Assembly (NCBI RefSeq): GCF_958979055.1
Contig: NC_084886.1
Span: forward strand, 11,084,654-11,148,653
DNA: 64,000 nt
Direction: 5' to 3'
DNA from: Alnus glutinosa
Lineage: Eukaryota > Streptophyta > Magnoliopsida > Fagales > Betulaceae
Shown: positions 35,437-47,200 of the stretch, in pieces
Position numbering within the stretch: position 1 is the first letter of the stretch
How the letters are laid out: every line of letters begins with the position of its first letter
Notes under the pieces: generated by a model
What the model saw: the letters and a program-made list of their open reading frames with translations, nothing else
Told to the model about the DNA's origin: nothing
Database searches by the model: none
Translations under genes and position numbers: made by a program

Positions 35437-36800
35437 AGTTTTTGGACCGGGAATTTTTTTTAACTGGTCAAGTGATTTTTGTCCTAGAATGGCCAAATGG
35501 GAAGTTTGTTAGTTTTTTATTGGCTGCATTCTGTTGATAAAATCACTATTATGTAATGTTGCTGCTTTCACAAGAGATGCCGTATATTTCAGAGTTTTCA
35601 GCTATTCAGAGTTTATTTCTCTGATATGGAAAGAGCCTTATTATGATAAGTTCCAGTGTCACAAGCTGCAAGAAGGCTATATCAGTGTTCAAAGAAGACT
35701 CTGTGCAGAATTCAAGACAGAGAAGTTGAATCCCTTGCATCCATCTAGACGTCCCTGTCAACTATCCGGACGCTCTTCAGTCAAGCAACACACGTCCGAA
35801 CGACATGGTTATTCCATCCGGACCCCCATCAGTGTCTAGAAGTTTTGAACTATTCAAAGGTTGCATCCGTCCAGACGTAATGGCAAATTGTCTGGCGGCT
35901 CTTCAAGGTTCCAGAAGAATCCTATGTTCAAGTGCATCCGTCCGAACGAAATGGCAATACCATCTGGACGCCAGTCAGTGTTCAACAAGTAAAAAGATTT
36001 TTTTCGTAGACACATATATGGAAAGACAACTGCAACCGTCCGGATGATGTAGTGTTCTCGTCCGAACGCTATCCTTGATAAGGCATGTAGTGCAAAAGAC
36101 TTTCAACTGTCCGGACGTCAAACTCCACTGTCCGGACTCTCAGGCTTTAATATGAAAATTGCGTGCAACAGAAGTGCAACCGTCTAGACGCTAGGGCAAC
36201 ACCGTCCAAACACTGTCTTATTCAGGAAAGAATATCAGCGTTTTTTGGAAAGCCAGTTGCACAGCTAACTGTCCAGACGGCCTCAGCTTACGTCCAAATG
36301 CCACCTAGCGAAAATCGAATCAGAGTCGATTTAGGTCTTCTGTAGCCTTTAAATAAAGGCTTCTAGGCACGTATTATTGATAGAATTCGGTATTGAATTC
36401 TCTATAGCTTAGAGAGGGTGTTTAGGGAGATATTTAAGATCTGCTAACACTCTTGCTGTTGCCAGTGTGTGATTTGATCAACTATGAAATTTATCTTAGG
36501 GAGGAGCCCTAAGGTAAAGGATTCCATTGAAGACCCCTTGAGGTAGGAGACCTGGTTGGGAAGCGTTCGTGTTGGGTTACACGTCAGAGTTTAAGGTACG
36601 ACCACTACATCAAGGGTATATGAGTGTTACTGCTTTGTAATTAGCTTTGTCCTTTGAATAGTGGATATCCTGGGTTTAGCTGCCCCGGAGTGGTTTTTCT
36701 CTTAATTGAGTTTTCACTTCGTCAACAAAATATTTATCTCTTTTAAATTCCGCATTTAATATTTTGTTGCACACCATTCACAAACACACAGTTAATTAAA
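35437..36800 (+). mobile_element. Sirevirus-like LTR remnant
   Basis: TTTGGACCGGGA...AACTGGTCAAGTGATTTTTGTCC (35437-35506) matches the tail of the Copia interior at 19147-19211. The LTR follows from TGTTAG at 35507 and is alignable to 19212-20427 to about 36800, including the GTGTTGGGTTACACGTCAG segment, but its terminal bases are lost. It has the same array of degenerate CGTCCGGACG palindromes (about sixteen between 35745 and 36300). No second LTR or pol remains. Confidence 0.8.
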
Positions 36801-37440
36801 ATTCATTTTATTTTTTAGAAACCTTAGTCAAATTGATGCAGCGTGGTGCACTAGGTCACAAAATTAACACACACAAATTCACAACTCCACCCAAAACCAA
36901 TAACACAATCAAGGGTTTAAGAGAAAATAGATATAAAACTACCCTCAAGAGTGTTTCTCATTGAAAACTGAAATTTATATATATAAGCTAACATAAATTG
37001 GGGCTAATTAAGGCAGTTCTTATTGAGTTTAATAGAAAAACAACTGCCGAATCGGGTTCAAATGGATAAAAGTGTCATTCAAATGGAACCTTGCAATGAA
37101 AGTCCCAGTTTGATAGAGCTTCAACCGACTAGCGACCAAACGTCTCGGGTTGTTGTAAGATGCAACACTTGTTCGACCGGGTATCGACTGTCTTTTGATT
37201 GAAACTCGTTTTGACCCAATAAACGTTAGAATTGAAAAGTCTTCATGGAATATGAATTTGTAACTCTTTGAATAAGCTTTAGTTTCTAACACCAAAAAGA
37301 TTGTCTTGATCCGATATTGGAATATCAAGATATGGCTAATTTAATAGGACTGGCCTGCTCGTAAATAATATATTTCTTCAACATGTGCAATGACTAAGAA
37401 TAAACCATTCTTTCTGAATTCTTCTTCTTCTTTTCTTTGT
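36801..37440. other. Intergenic stretch, no gene seen
   Basis: A minus-strand frame at 37029-37328 (99 codons) has no recognisable domain and is probably part of an old LTR. Otherwise only AT-rich sequence is seen. Confidence 0.4.
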
Positions 37441-37442
37441 TG

Positions 37443-37895
37443 TTCTTTTTTTTTTTTTTTTCCTAATTGAATAAGAGAAAGGGTTACAAAGGAGGATCTG
37501 TCCCACTTCTGATCCGAACGGAAGAGAAAGTGGTTAATCCAAATAATGAAAAAGGAGTGGGCTCCCCAACATTAGACCCAAACCAAACTAAAACAGCGTG
37601 GAGATAAGAACAAAAAGTAGAAAATGAGACAAATAAATGACTCGGTCCTTTCAAGGGGCCGCTCAAGGCGGTTATAAAAGTGAAAGGAAAACAGATCAAA
37701 ACAAGCCCAACTGCATCCCCACTTGAGACTTGCAAAAACCTCCAAAAAATGACTAGAACAATAACAACACTGTTAAAGTCTAGAAATAGGATTGCAGTAA
37801 AGAGAGTAATCAACACACATTCAAATACAGTACTTCCCATAAAAAGAAACAAAAACCCAAATAACATTAAAAAATAATAATAATAATAATAATAA
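37443..37895 (-). mobile_element. Possible LINE-type retroposon fragment
   Basis: A T-run at 37447-37461 is followed by less AT-rich sequence and, at the other end, an (AAT)n tract near 37876-37896. This matches the layout of the minus-strand retroposons elsewhere in the window, but no target duplication was found and the 139-codon frame has no known domain. Confidence 0.3.
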
Positions 37896-39726
37896 AATAA
37901 CATATATTACTATTTATATGTTATAAGTAGATATCATTTAATCAAGTTCTTAAAAGTTATCCATTGATGATCAAGGAGCTAGCTAGTAAGAATCGTGCAG
38001 TAAAAGTTTCTCTAATAAACGTATGATATTAGGTCAAAGACATGACTAAGACTATTTAATATCAAGTTGAAAGAAGTGGTAAAAGTTCACATGATACAAG
38101 TGATCGATCTTTCGCCTACAATTTTGGAGATGGGGTTAGGGAGATTTACATGTTAATTATCTTCTAATCATGCATGAACGAGATGCAAATACTAAGCGAA
38201 GAAAGTGAACATTATGTGCGTGTTAGACAGGGATCGTGTCGAGATATGAATATAAAATTATATAGGTCAATTTTATTTCGATTCATTTAATTAAACAGTT
38301 TAAACCTTTCAATTTTGACCCGTTAATTTTGTATTGAGTTTCAAAATTAAAAACGACCGACATAAAGGCTATGCGAGTCTGATAAGAAATGTTGCATTCA
38401 TGGTATTAATCACTATTACAAATACCCTAGCCATGACGTTTTCTATTAGTGCTGTCTTTATCCACACTCATGCCATCTCTATTTGATAAGTATTTCTATC
38501 GATCTCGGGATTGTTTTCTCGAGCAGGCCTTCTAGCCCATTTTGGCGGCCGTCGGAACAAATTAAAGATGGTGGCATTTGTCACGGGTACATATATTGTG
38601 TCAAAATTCTCAATAAATATATATTAGACACCCCTCAGATAGGATTTAAACGAATGGGTGAAATTGAAAAGAAATATATATATATAATAAAAATAAAAAT
38701 AAAATTGAAAAATGAATACACTAAATTGAAAGCTTTTGAAGTTTAAGAGAGTAATTGCAAATGTGATAAAAGTCTAGGGGGTGATTGAGAGTTTTTTAAT
38801 GTCTCTTAAATGATTTGGCAATTTTTAAGGAGTAATGCATATACCATACTAATATCTCACTTTTATCTTATTATATTAGCGTTGCAATATAGTGCATTAA
38901 CCTTTTGATCAATTATTGTTAATAAAAAAATAAAAACTTCATTTGCAAAATGATATTTCATTACTTTTGCAATCGTACTCTCAAACTTTACAAAGTTGCA
39001 ATGTCGGGACGTCGCTATCTTTGAAAACTTTGCAATGCCATTCCTACTTTAGGGATTATGGTTAAATCAGATAGTATGCAAGTGAAATGTTCATTATACC
39101 CCTCTAAAACTAATAAAAATACAAAACTACCATGAATTAAAAAATAAAATAAAAAATCCATGGTTGGCCTCAGTCGTGGGTTTGGTGGCCTTGGCTGTTG
39201 TTCATGGGTGACCGACTCCAAGAACAGAAGATTGTATTAATTGGCTATAAGAGATGTGAATCCGCCTATCAAACAAATTACTTAAGTGTTCGAGTTTATT
39301 TATGGCATGAAACACTCGAAGCATGGGCTTAGTTTATTGATCCCTTTCACAAATCCCACCTTAATTAATACATTTTATTTTTCTTTACCGACAAAAATCC
39401 CCCTGATCGAAAAAAAAATAAAAAATAAAATCTAATAAATTTTTCGAGCATGAATTTTTCTGGTCAAAGTGTATTTTGTTTTTACTATGAATTATTTTCC
39501 CGATAAAGACATTTTCTGTGGCGATGAAAGGTTTATAAACATATGTTGTAAGAATAGCAGTACTATGGGCTTAGTCTAACTATATGTTGAAACCACAAGG
39601 GTACTTATCATGATAAATATAGCTAATGTGAACTATTTTTCTTCAACAAATTAGGTTTAGAATATGCAAATTGCATTTTGTGCTACAATAAATAACAATA
39701 GCACACTAGATGAATAAGCTTCTTCT
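37896..39726. other. Intergenic AT-rich stretch, no gene seen
   Basis: 38239-38370 resembles the repeat at 46063-46396 (shared TTTAATTAAAC and ACCCGTTAATTTTGTATT segments), probably an old MITE. The rest carries only short chance ORFs. Confidence 0.45.
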
Positions 39727-39754
39727 TCAACGTAACACCCTCCCCTCCTTCTTC

Positions 39755-40080
39755 AATGCATTTTGTTGATATCGCTGGCAATTGTCCGACTGCCATTTAT
39801 GTTGTTTCTCATACCTATGCGATTGATGATTCTGCTCCAACGATGGTACAGTACACTGAGAAGCCCCACTTTTGTTAGTCTTGCTGATACATTTTGTCTT
39901 CTGGGTTTGGTGGGAAAGACTCGGAAAATTGAGTCCCAACATTCAAAATTGAAACTTTGCTCTTTGAACTCTGTTTTGTTGCTCTGTTTCTCATTAGGTC
40001 TCTTCGAAGTTGTTGATTCAAAATGACATGGGCCAAGATAAGTTTTCAAGTTCTGGCCGTAAATGGCAACCCAATTTGCC
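39755..40080 (+). pseudogene. Possible gene remnant, unrecognised
   Basis: The plus-strand frame from 39756 reads MHFVDIAGNCPTAIYVVSHT then YAIDDSAPTMVQYTEKPHFC before a stop, composition typical of coding DNA. Another plus frame is open at 39763-40026 and minus frames overlap. No family is recognised and no splice pattern is clear. Confidence 0.25.
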
Positions 40081-40599
40081 TTTAAAGTGTTGGACATCCT
40101 GCTTTAGTATATATATATAAATTAAAAAAATATAAAATATTTTTTAAAACCATATATATGTGGGCCTTCATATATGTTGGACACATGGTAATACTTGTAC
40201 CATATTGTGTAATTATCTTGAATTCGGTCTCGACTAATTGTCGACATGTAGATTCCATTTATTTTGATTTAAAATGTTTTCAACTAAAGATGTTTTTTGA
40301 ATTTTTTTCCAGATTTTTCAATGTCTAGTTATTACTTTGAAAATATTCACTTGAAAACATTTTTCTTTGAAAATAATTGGAGCAGTACAATTTTCGGTGT
40401 GTGTCATTATTGGTCCACGCGAGACATTATAGAACCAGAACCAAAACAAGGACAATCTTGCTGAGATGAAACTTTTTGGACCTCCAACATCCGACCCAAA
40501 ACAAAAGAGAGTAAAAAAAATGAAATATCATGTTTACCCTCTCCTTGGCATTTCCACGCTTCTCCAAATGTAGGACTTGCCTTAAGCCAACAAAACTTG

Positions 40600-40840
40600 A
40601 GTCCAACTTTCCCATTTCTTTCACTGCCGAAGCTCCGATCAGATGGAGCAACAATCTTGGTGCCTATTGCAGCGGTACTGTGGAGACTGTCGCAAGCTCC
40701 TAGAGTTCCTCTTGTCCTCTGGTTTGATCACCGAGCTCCGAACCCTAGCGGCCCCATCGACGCTCTCTCCGACATCGAATTGGATAAACTCAGCGTTGAT
40801 TACGTCCTCCACTGCAAAAAATACAGTCAATGCTGGAATT
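40600..40840 (+). pseudogene. Possible frameshifted first-exon fragment of an unrecognised gene
   Basis: One frame reads CRKLLEFLLSSGLITELR, and another continues as RAPNPSGPIDALSDIELDKL followed by SVDYVLHCKKY. Together they resemble one protein whose frame shifts by deletion or insertion near 40735. Local GC content is higher than the neighbours. The family could not be named. The 40842-41021 stretch after it holds nothing recognisable. Confidence 0.35.
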
Positions 40841-41214
40841 CAATCTTCTGCTCTTTTTTTATATTTTTTTAAAAAAACTTTGGTACTCGATCCGGATAAT
40901 ACGGTACCACCCAGTTACCAGAGCCAGTTGCTAATTCCTAATAACTGGGGACACTAGATCCAATTCTCGGTTTTAACCAATAACTGAGAACCGGCTCCGG
41001 GTTTACACCCTTAATAATATACCAAAGAAATTTGACTCCAATGAGCATAACGTTTGAATATGAGTGTTGAAAAGAATATTATAATTAAAAAATAATAATA
41101 ATAATATTTAATAAAAAATAGAGAAGAAAATATAAAATATGCTAAAGTTTGTATTGAAAAAGTAGTAGATAAAGTAGAATTGCAATAAGAGCATATTGAA
41201 ATTTAGACAATCCT

Positions 41215-41443
41215 TAATGTTTGACATGCTCTTAGCAAGTTGAAATTTAGATAAACCTTGATATTGTTTCTCATTAAGCCACATAGGTGGAAATGCCCTC
41301 TTGGTTTCCTCCAATATCTTATTATTTTTCTCATTTATGCTTTCAAATTTTGTAAACATCAAAGCATTTAGTAATAAAAAAGTATCGATTCCTTTTAATA
41401 TAAGTCCATCACACTCAGCTTGTGCAATGAGACTCCAATGTTC
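41215..41443 (-). pseudogene. Coding fragment of unknown family, copy 2
   Basis: The minus-strand frame is open for 76 codons: EHWSLIAQAECDGLILKG, IDTFLLLNALMFTKFESINE, KNNKILEETKRAFPPMWLNE, KQYQGLSKFQLAKSMSNI. Relative to copy 1 it has an in-frame 6-bp insertion (YQ) and lacks that copy's stop and frameshift. A TAA lies three codons upstream of EHW, so any coding exon would begin near 41443. Family unknown; it may be an exon captured with the duplicated block. Confidence 0.4.
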
Positions 41444-41642
41444 ACTTAATTAGCATGATAACATTTTGCATGAACTATGAAGGTTTAAAAGAAAAAAAGT
41501 ATGTTAACATGCTTTTTGATAACATTGTGTGTGAAGGGCACACAATAATTATGACTGACACATCCTGCAAATGACATGAAGGGAAGAAGTTAAAAAAAGG
41601 AAAAGTGAGAATGAAGAAATTATCAATTTTTGTAACATACCT

Positions 41643-42018
41643 GGTAACATTCCGATCTCATATTAAGAAAATGAATAGTCTACATAAAATTAGTGGTTTA
41701 CAAAGTGCTAAGTCTTACAATGTTTAGTTACTAAATGAAACTGGGATTTATAATGGATTCTAGCAAAGCTCCAAATTGACTAGTCCTTTTGAAGTGATAG
41801 CACAGAAGTGGCTAGTGTTTTTCTTTAGGTCATTATAAATTGTATTAAAGCCACATAGTAACACCAAGCCATGTGATACTGGAGCGTTGCATGATGTAGC
41901 CATGACAAGGACATCAGAAGTTTAAAAGGAGGAGTTTGTAATACCCTGGTCCCATATTGAGAAGATGGGTAGCTCACATAGAATGTGTGGTTTATAAAGA
42001 TAGTCATGAATCGTTACA
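41643..42018 (+). mobile_element. TRIM element, internally deleted copy
   Basis: Same insertion site as 27968-28478. The target duplication survives as TACCT (41638-41642) and TATCT (42019-42023). The second LTR has lost about 135 bp. Ends are GGTAACATTCC and ATCGTTACA. Confidence 0.8.
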
Positions 42019-42482
42019 TATCTAATATTAAGGAAATGCTAAAGAAAGAAATTCTGACTTCTTGCGCTTGTTTATCACCCGAAATTTTTGTAAGATGAAG
42101 ATGCTTCGTCTTTAGCTTTTCACCAAATGAAAATGCATCACTTCATCTGATGATTCTCTTCGTCTTCGTGAGGATGAACCATTTTCGTTAGATGAAGGTG
42201 AAGATTTCTGTGTCTCTAGCCATTTCCAAATATTGTGATTTACTTCGACTCTAACTTTTCAAAGGTGGCAGCGACTTAAAAATCACCTATATCATAGGTG
42301 ATGTTACTGGTTTTTTCGACTATTTTGACTCTTGACAAGGTGATCGAAAGCCAGAAATGGCCTTTCCGACTTTGCCTGAGTCGGTGCACAGCCCTATCGT
42401 GATCGCATTGGTGTTGTCGTGTTGACATATGTGGGGTTCTTTTATGTGACGCCCACAAAATTATTCAACTAAAGGATAATTC

Positions 42483-43348
42483 ATGCTCTGTTTGTTTCGA
42501 TGTAGAATGATTTTCGTCGTGAAATGGTTTCAGGAAAGTTATTTTTCTGAAAAATATTTTTCTCCGAAAGCATTTTTCGGTGTTTGGTGCGTACAGAAAA
42601 TCACAAATATTTTTTATATTTTTATTCAATCATATTAACCTATAAAAATCAATTTTTATTCAAAACATATCAATATTAATGTAAAATAATATAAAAATTA
42701 CCGGTGACGAGATTCCATCACTGACCGATAGGATTTTAGCCACTTTTATCGGATTCCAGCTACTATAGCCAAAATCCGAGATAAAGGCCGGAATTCGGAC
42801 AGTTTCGTCGGAATCTGGGTTTGCCGGATTCCAGCGAAAGTGGCCGGATTCAAGAAAAAATGATCAGTATCTGGCCAAAACTGCCGAAATCCGGCACAGA
42901 ACCGCTGGACTCCGGCCAGTCGGTAGGGATCCAGCCGTTCTGGCCAGATCCGTTCGGTCAACCAAACGGAATCCGGCCTGGATATTCTGGCAAGATTCAG
43001 CCAGCCGGCCGGGATCCGGCCTTTCTAGCCAGATCCGGCCAGCCGACCGGAATCCAGCCATTCTGGCCGGAATATGACTAGTTTGGTTGCCGGATTCCGG
43101 TGACATTGACAGGATGTTGACGAATTTCGGTACCGGCAAGATTTCAGTGATGGTCGACTACTTGAACGTGAAGGTCAACTGTGTCGTTTAAAAGGGGTTG
43201 AATGCATCTAGCGTCTTCGGAAAATGATTTACGCTTTTAAAAAGCGTAAATAATTTTCCGGTTGACTATTATTTTCGCCCCTACCAAATACCGGAAAATG
43301 CCGAAATCATTTTTCAGAAATCATTTTACGCCGAAACAAACAGAGCAT
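42483..43348. mobile_element. Long-TIR non-autonomous DNA element with CCGG-rich core
   Basis: ATGCTCTGTTTGTTTCG at the left is the exact inverse of CGAAACAAACAGAGCAT at the right, and similarity continues inward for roughly 100 bp. The core (42700-43140) is a degenerate array of units such as CCGGAATCCGGCC and GGCCAGATCCGG. Frames in the core (for example 42821-43081) only reflect this array. No clear target duplication is seen, so the superfamily (Mutator-like or hAT-like) is undecided. A diverged relative is at 51414-52150. Confidence 0.65.
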
Positions 43349-44235
43349 TAGTGTATTACTACTATACCTTATTGTAAATTAAGCAAAACAAATTTAGATA
43401 CATTTAAAAAAAGAGTTAGAGACATATTTGGTACATGTGATTTAAAAACTTTCTTTTTTGGTACCTTAGTTTTATTTCGCTTCACATATGATACCTAAGT
43501 TTTGAAAAAATACTGACTTAGTACCTCCATCTATTTTTCCATCCAAATTTTAACGGACTGCCACATGTCAACCAATGAGGGTCGACACATGGTACAATAT
43601 AAAAATAAATAAAAAGTAAAATATTTAAAAATCAATTAAAATATAAAACTTAAAAAAATAAAAATATTAAAAACTTTTTAAAAATTTATATATATATAAA
43701 ATGTATAAAAACAATATATTTGCTGAAATTACTGTCGAAAACTAAATGCCTATAGACTATCACATAAAATGATAAACTAAATCTAACATAAGTATGATGA
43801 TGTTATTTATTATCAGATCGAAAAACTTATTTGCTCCGCATATCTAACAATACAAATTTTTTTTTAATTTTGAACACTATAAATAAGATAATTCTTCATG
43901 CCTGAATCGCCTGATCACCAAGACATCTAATCTAATAATGGCAAATTCAACAAACTATTACCGTAATAGAGAATTATTGAGTACTAAAACTTTTATTAAT
44001 TACACCACATTGACCCTGACAATATATATATATATATATATATATATGGATGAAAGACATCCAAGAAGCCCAAAAAAAAAAACACACATTGGAGGAAAAG
44101 GATGGGAGGACAAGCACAGGTTCCATTTACTGCTATCCAAGTTGCAACAACAACATGAAAAAGAGAAGACAAATTGGCGTTGTTTAATTGCAGGGCAAAC
44201 TAAGTACAAATTGTCAACACAATCCAAAGCTTTTT
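43349..44235. other. Intergenic AT-rich stretch downstream of cytochrome b5
   Basis: No gene. A segment near 43430-43600 (GGTACC..TTAACGGACTGCCACATGTC) resembles a segment at 48780-48900 and is probably a MITE. A (TA)n tract lies at 44021-44046. The last ~190 bp would include the 3' UTR of the cytochrome b5 gene. Confidence 0.5.
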
Positions 44236-47200
44236 TTATGCTGATTTGGTGTAAAAGCGGATGCCAACAGCCAAACCCAAGATTGCTAGGGGAACAAGAA
44301 ACTGGAGGAGCTTGACGATGAATTCAGATGTCTTGTCCTGATTGTAGTGAGGCTGCTTTGGAGCCTTGTATGTGCTCTTCTTGGGGATCGTTGAGCTATC
44401 AATTTCTCCAACATAGAACTGGTCCATCATTTCTCTGGCACTATCACTATGACCCACGTCCTCAAAATCATCAGTTGCATCCTTCCCTAAAAAAATAATT
44501 CATATGATAAATACAAGAAGCAATTAGAGAGTCTTGTTGAGAAAAGAGATCAGCTGAAGTTCTACCCGTTCCTGACAGCAAAACCTCATCACCACCAGGA
44601 TGGTCTTCCAAGAATTTGGTCACATCATACACCTATTACCAAGAAAGTAAGAAGTCAAAGATGAAGTAAAATGAGATGGAAGTTGAGCTACTAAATTAAG
44701 GGATAAATTTTCATCTGTTTTCCTATGGGAAGTTGGAAAATATGGCCTGCAATACCTGAAAGTTTTATTAGTCATACTTCCATAAATTCCCATGTTTGGT
44801 AAAGGCATCAGAACAAGTACTGAAAATCTTGGAACTGTTCATGCTTCCACTACAAAATCCTTTTCCTGATAAGGACGCATTTCTAAACAAAAGATTGAAA
44901 AAGAGAATAACTTCTATAGGACCTGACATAAACCAAATCTTTTGTGCCCTCCAATAGGGAGTCAACTCCACTGCCGAAGCCTCATTGAAGAAAATCACAA
45001 AAAAATAATAAATAAATAATGGGGGCAGGAACTAAGCATCCGGAACAAACAGTGTGGTAGAACTTCCATTTAATTTTGGCGTTCTAAGCTGATGTGGCTT
45101 ACTACAATTGGAGGGCACAAAGGATCTGGTTTATACCAGGTCCCTATAGAAGTTATTCTCATTGAAAAATGCAAGACAGTAGCAAGGAGATTAAGGTTGT
45201 CTTATCTGCAGCAACTTTGTTTCATAACGTATGTTCAATGAGCACTAGCTGGAAGTTTCTACAGTCAAGTAGGAAGCAAAATAGCCAAGATCTTTTGGTT
45301 TGCAAACATAGCTGAACAAAGGATCCAGGCAACTAGTATATAAAATAAATCAACTAAAACACAGAAAAAATCAATGGTCAAATCTCTATTAGGTAGGCAG
45401 ACAATTATAATTAACAAAACTCATCTACATCTTCATACCACTCATGATGTGTGCACGTGTGGGTGTTTTGGTTCTCTTGACTAGAAACAGTAATTTAATG
45501 CTTAATTTTGTGACTTTATTTTTTAACTATTCATTAGAACATTCTTTTAATAATAAAGTGAACCGAGGACATCATGAGCCCAATTGAAGTTGCATATGTT
45601 AATCACATGTCTCCAGTCTTACTTTGTTCTTCAGAAACTATGGGTTCTTTTGACAACTTTTTTGGGGGCGCTTTTTACTTTTGGGTAGTTGTGACGTGAC
45701 ATAAAAGTAAAAATAGTTTTGAAGCTTTATATTTTGAATTGGTTGTTAATGCTTTTGCTTTTTTGCTAAAAATTAAAAGCTACCTATAATGCGTTGCCAA
45801 ACAAGCCCTATAAATTTTCGCAGGGCCAATATATTCACAATAACTTTCTTTATCAATGGTATTAAGAGCTTTCCTTGACTCGCTTTTTCTTCTTCTTCTT
45901 CTTCTTCTTCTTCTTTTTCTTCTTCTTTTGTTTGGACAAGGAGGCGTTCAAAAGTGCCAAAGAGCTCTATAAAACTGCATATATTTGTAACTAGACCCAA
46001 TGATAATTAGGTCACACCATAGGTGACTCATTAGTAGATCAAAAAAAGCTAAGCCATTTCATCTACGGGTGGCAATTTGTATTCACATGTCAGGTTTGGA
46101 TTGTGTCGAGCTATGGGTATAAGACTATATATGTCAACCTTAACCCGACCCATTTAATTAAACGGGTCAGACCCATCAATCCTAATCCACTAATTTTGTA
46201 TTGGGAATGTCTCGCGTTCACAGTTCGTGTCAAAATTGTTAGTCTTTATGTCGCAAGTCAGGTTGAGACATGGGTATCAGATTATATAGGCAATCCTAAT
46301 CCAGCCCATTTAATTAAGCAGATGAGACCCCTCAACCCTAACCCACTAATTTTGTATTCGGCTCATGCCGAGTTAGAAGGTAGTGTCAAAAATTAACCCT
46401 AATTTCATCTACCACTTAATATAGACAAACAAAAAACTTGTTGAAAGAAAATGGAGAAAATATTGAATCTTATTGTCTAGAAATCATATTAATGTGGTGA
46501 CATTCTCACTTAATAAATTCCTTAGAATGGGTCTTATGCAGGACGAAAGCTTTGACACTAAGTCTAACGTAGAGAGCAGAACAGGAATGGTTTTACAGAA
46601 CTTTGGACAGTACCTAAATAATGTAGCACTGTGAACAATATTGTGATTAGCAGCAGTATGAACAGTGTTTTGATTGTTAGTGAGCATTTGCAAGCCTTCT
46701 AATGGATGCTTGGTTAGGGTTTTAAAAGTTGGGTCTATATGGAAAAAATATACTTTGGATATGAAACAGCTAGAAAATTCAAAGAAAAATAAATTGGAGC
46801 AAGGGGAGTCAAACTTAAGCATCGCACTTGGGGTTCCTTCCTTACCATCACACCTTACACAATCCTCAAGAGCAATGGTTCTGAAATTCTCATTAATGTC
46901 TTCTTTCAATAAAAACCATTACATCCAAATCCAATATATATGCCTCGTGTATCAAACACAAATAGGACTTATAACTTCTAATAAGACACTCTATGAGCTT
47001 TAACTACTAGGGACCAACCAAATAACTAATAGAACTTCCAAATAAAATCCCAAAAACAAAATAAAGCCAAAAATAAGGTTTAATGGACCAAAGGTACAAC
47101 CCATGTCCAAAAAGAATAAATATTACAGAAATACCACTAACTCCTAAAATTAAATAAAACTAAATTAAAAGAAAACCTCTCCTTGTTGCCTAAGACACTC

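Larger units (their letters stand above)
41022..42159. repeat. Second duplicated block, copy 2 (partner 27336-28619)
   Basis: Matches copy 1 from CCAAAGAAATTTGACTCC to GATGATTCTCT. It contains the longer open version of the unknown coding fragment and an internally deleted TRIM. Confidence 0.88.

Noticed and set aside
42821..43139. Overlapping ORFs rich in Pro, Gly, Ile and Trp on both strands
   Set aside because: They follow directly from the CCGGAATCC array and are open on both strands, so they are not evidence of a protein.
45773..46000. Poly-Glu ORF in cytochrome b5 intron 1
   Set aside because: It is created by the (CTT)n microsatellite on the opposite strand.
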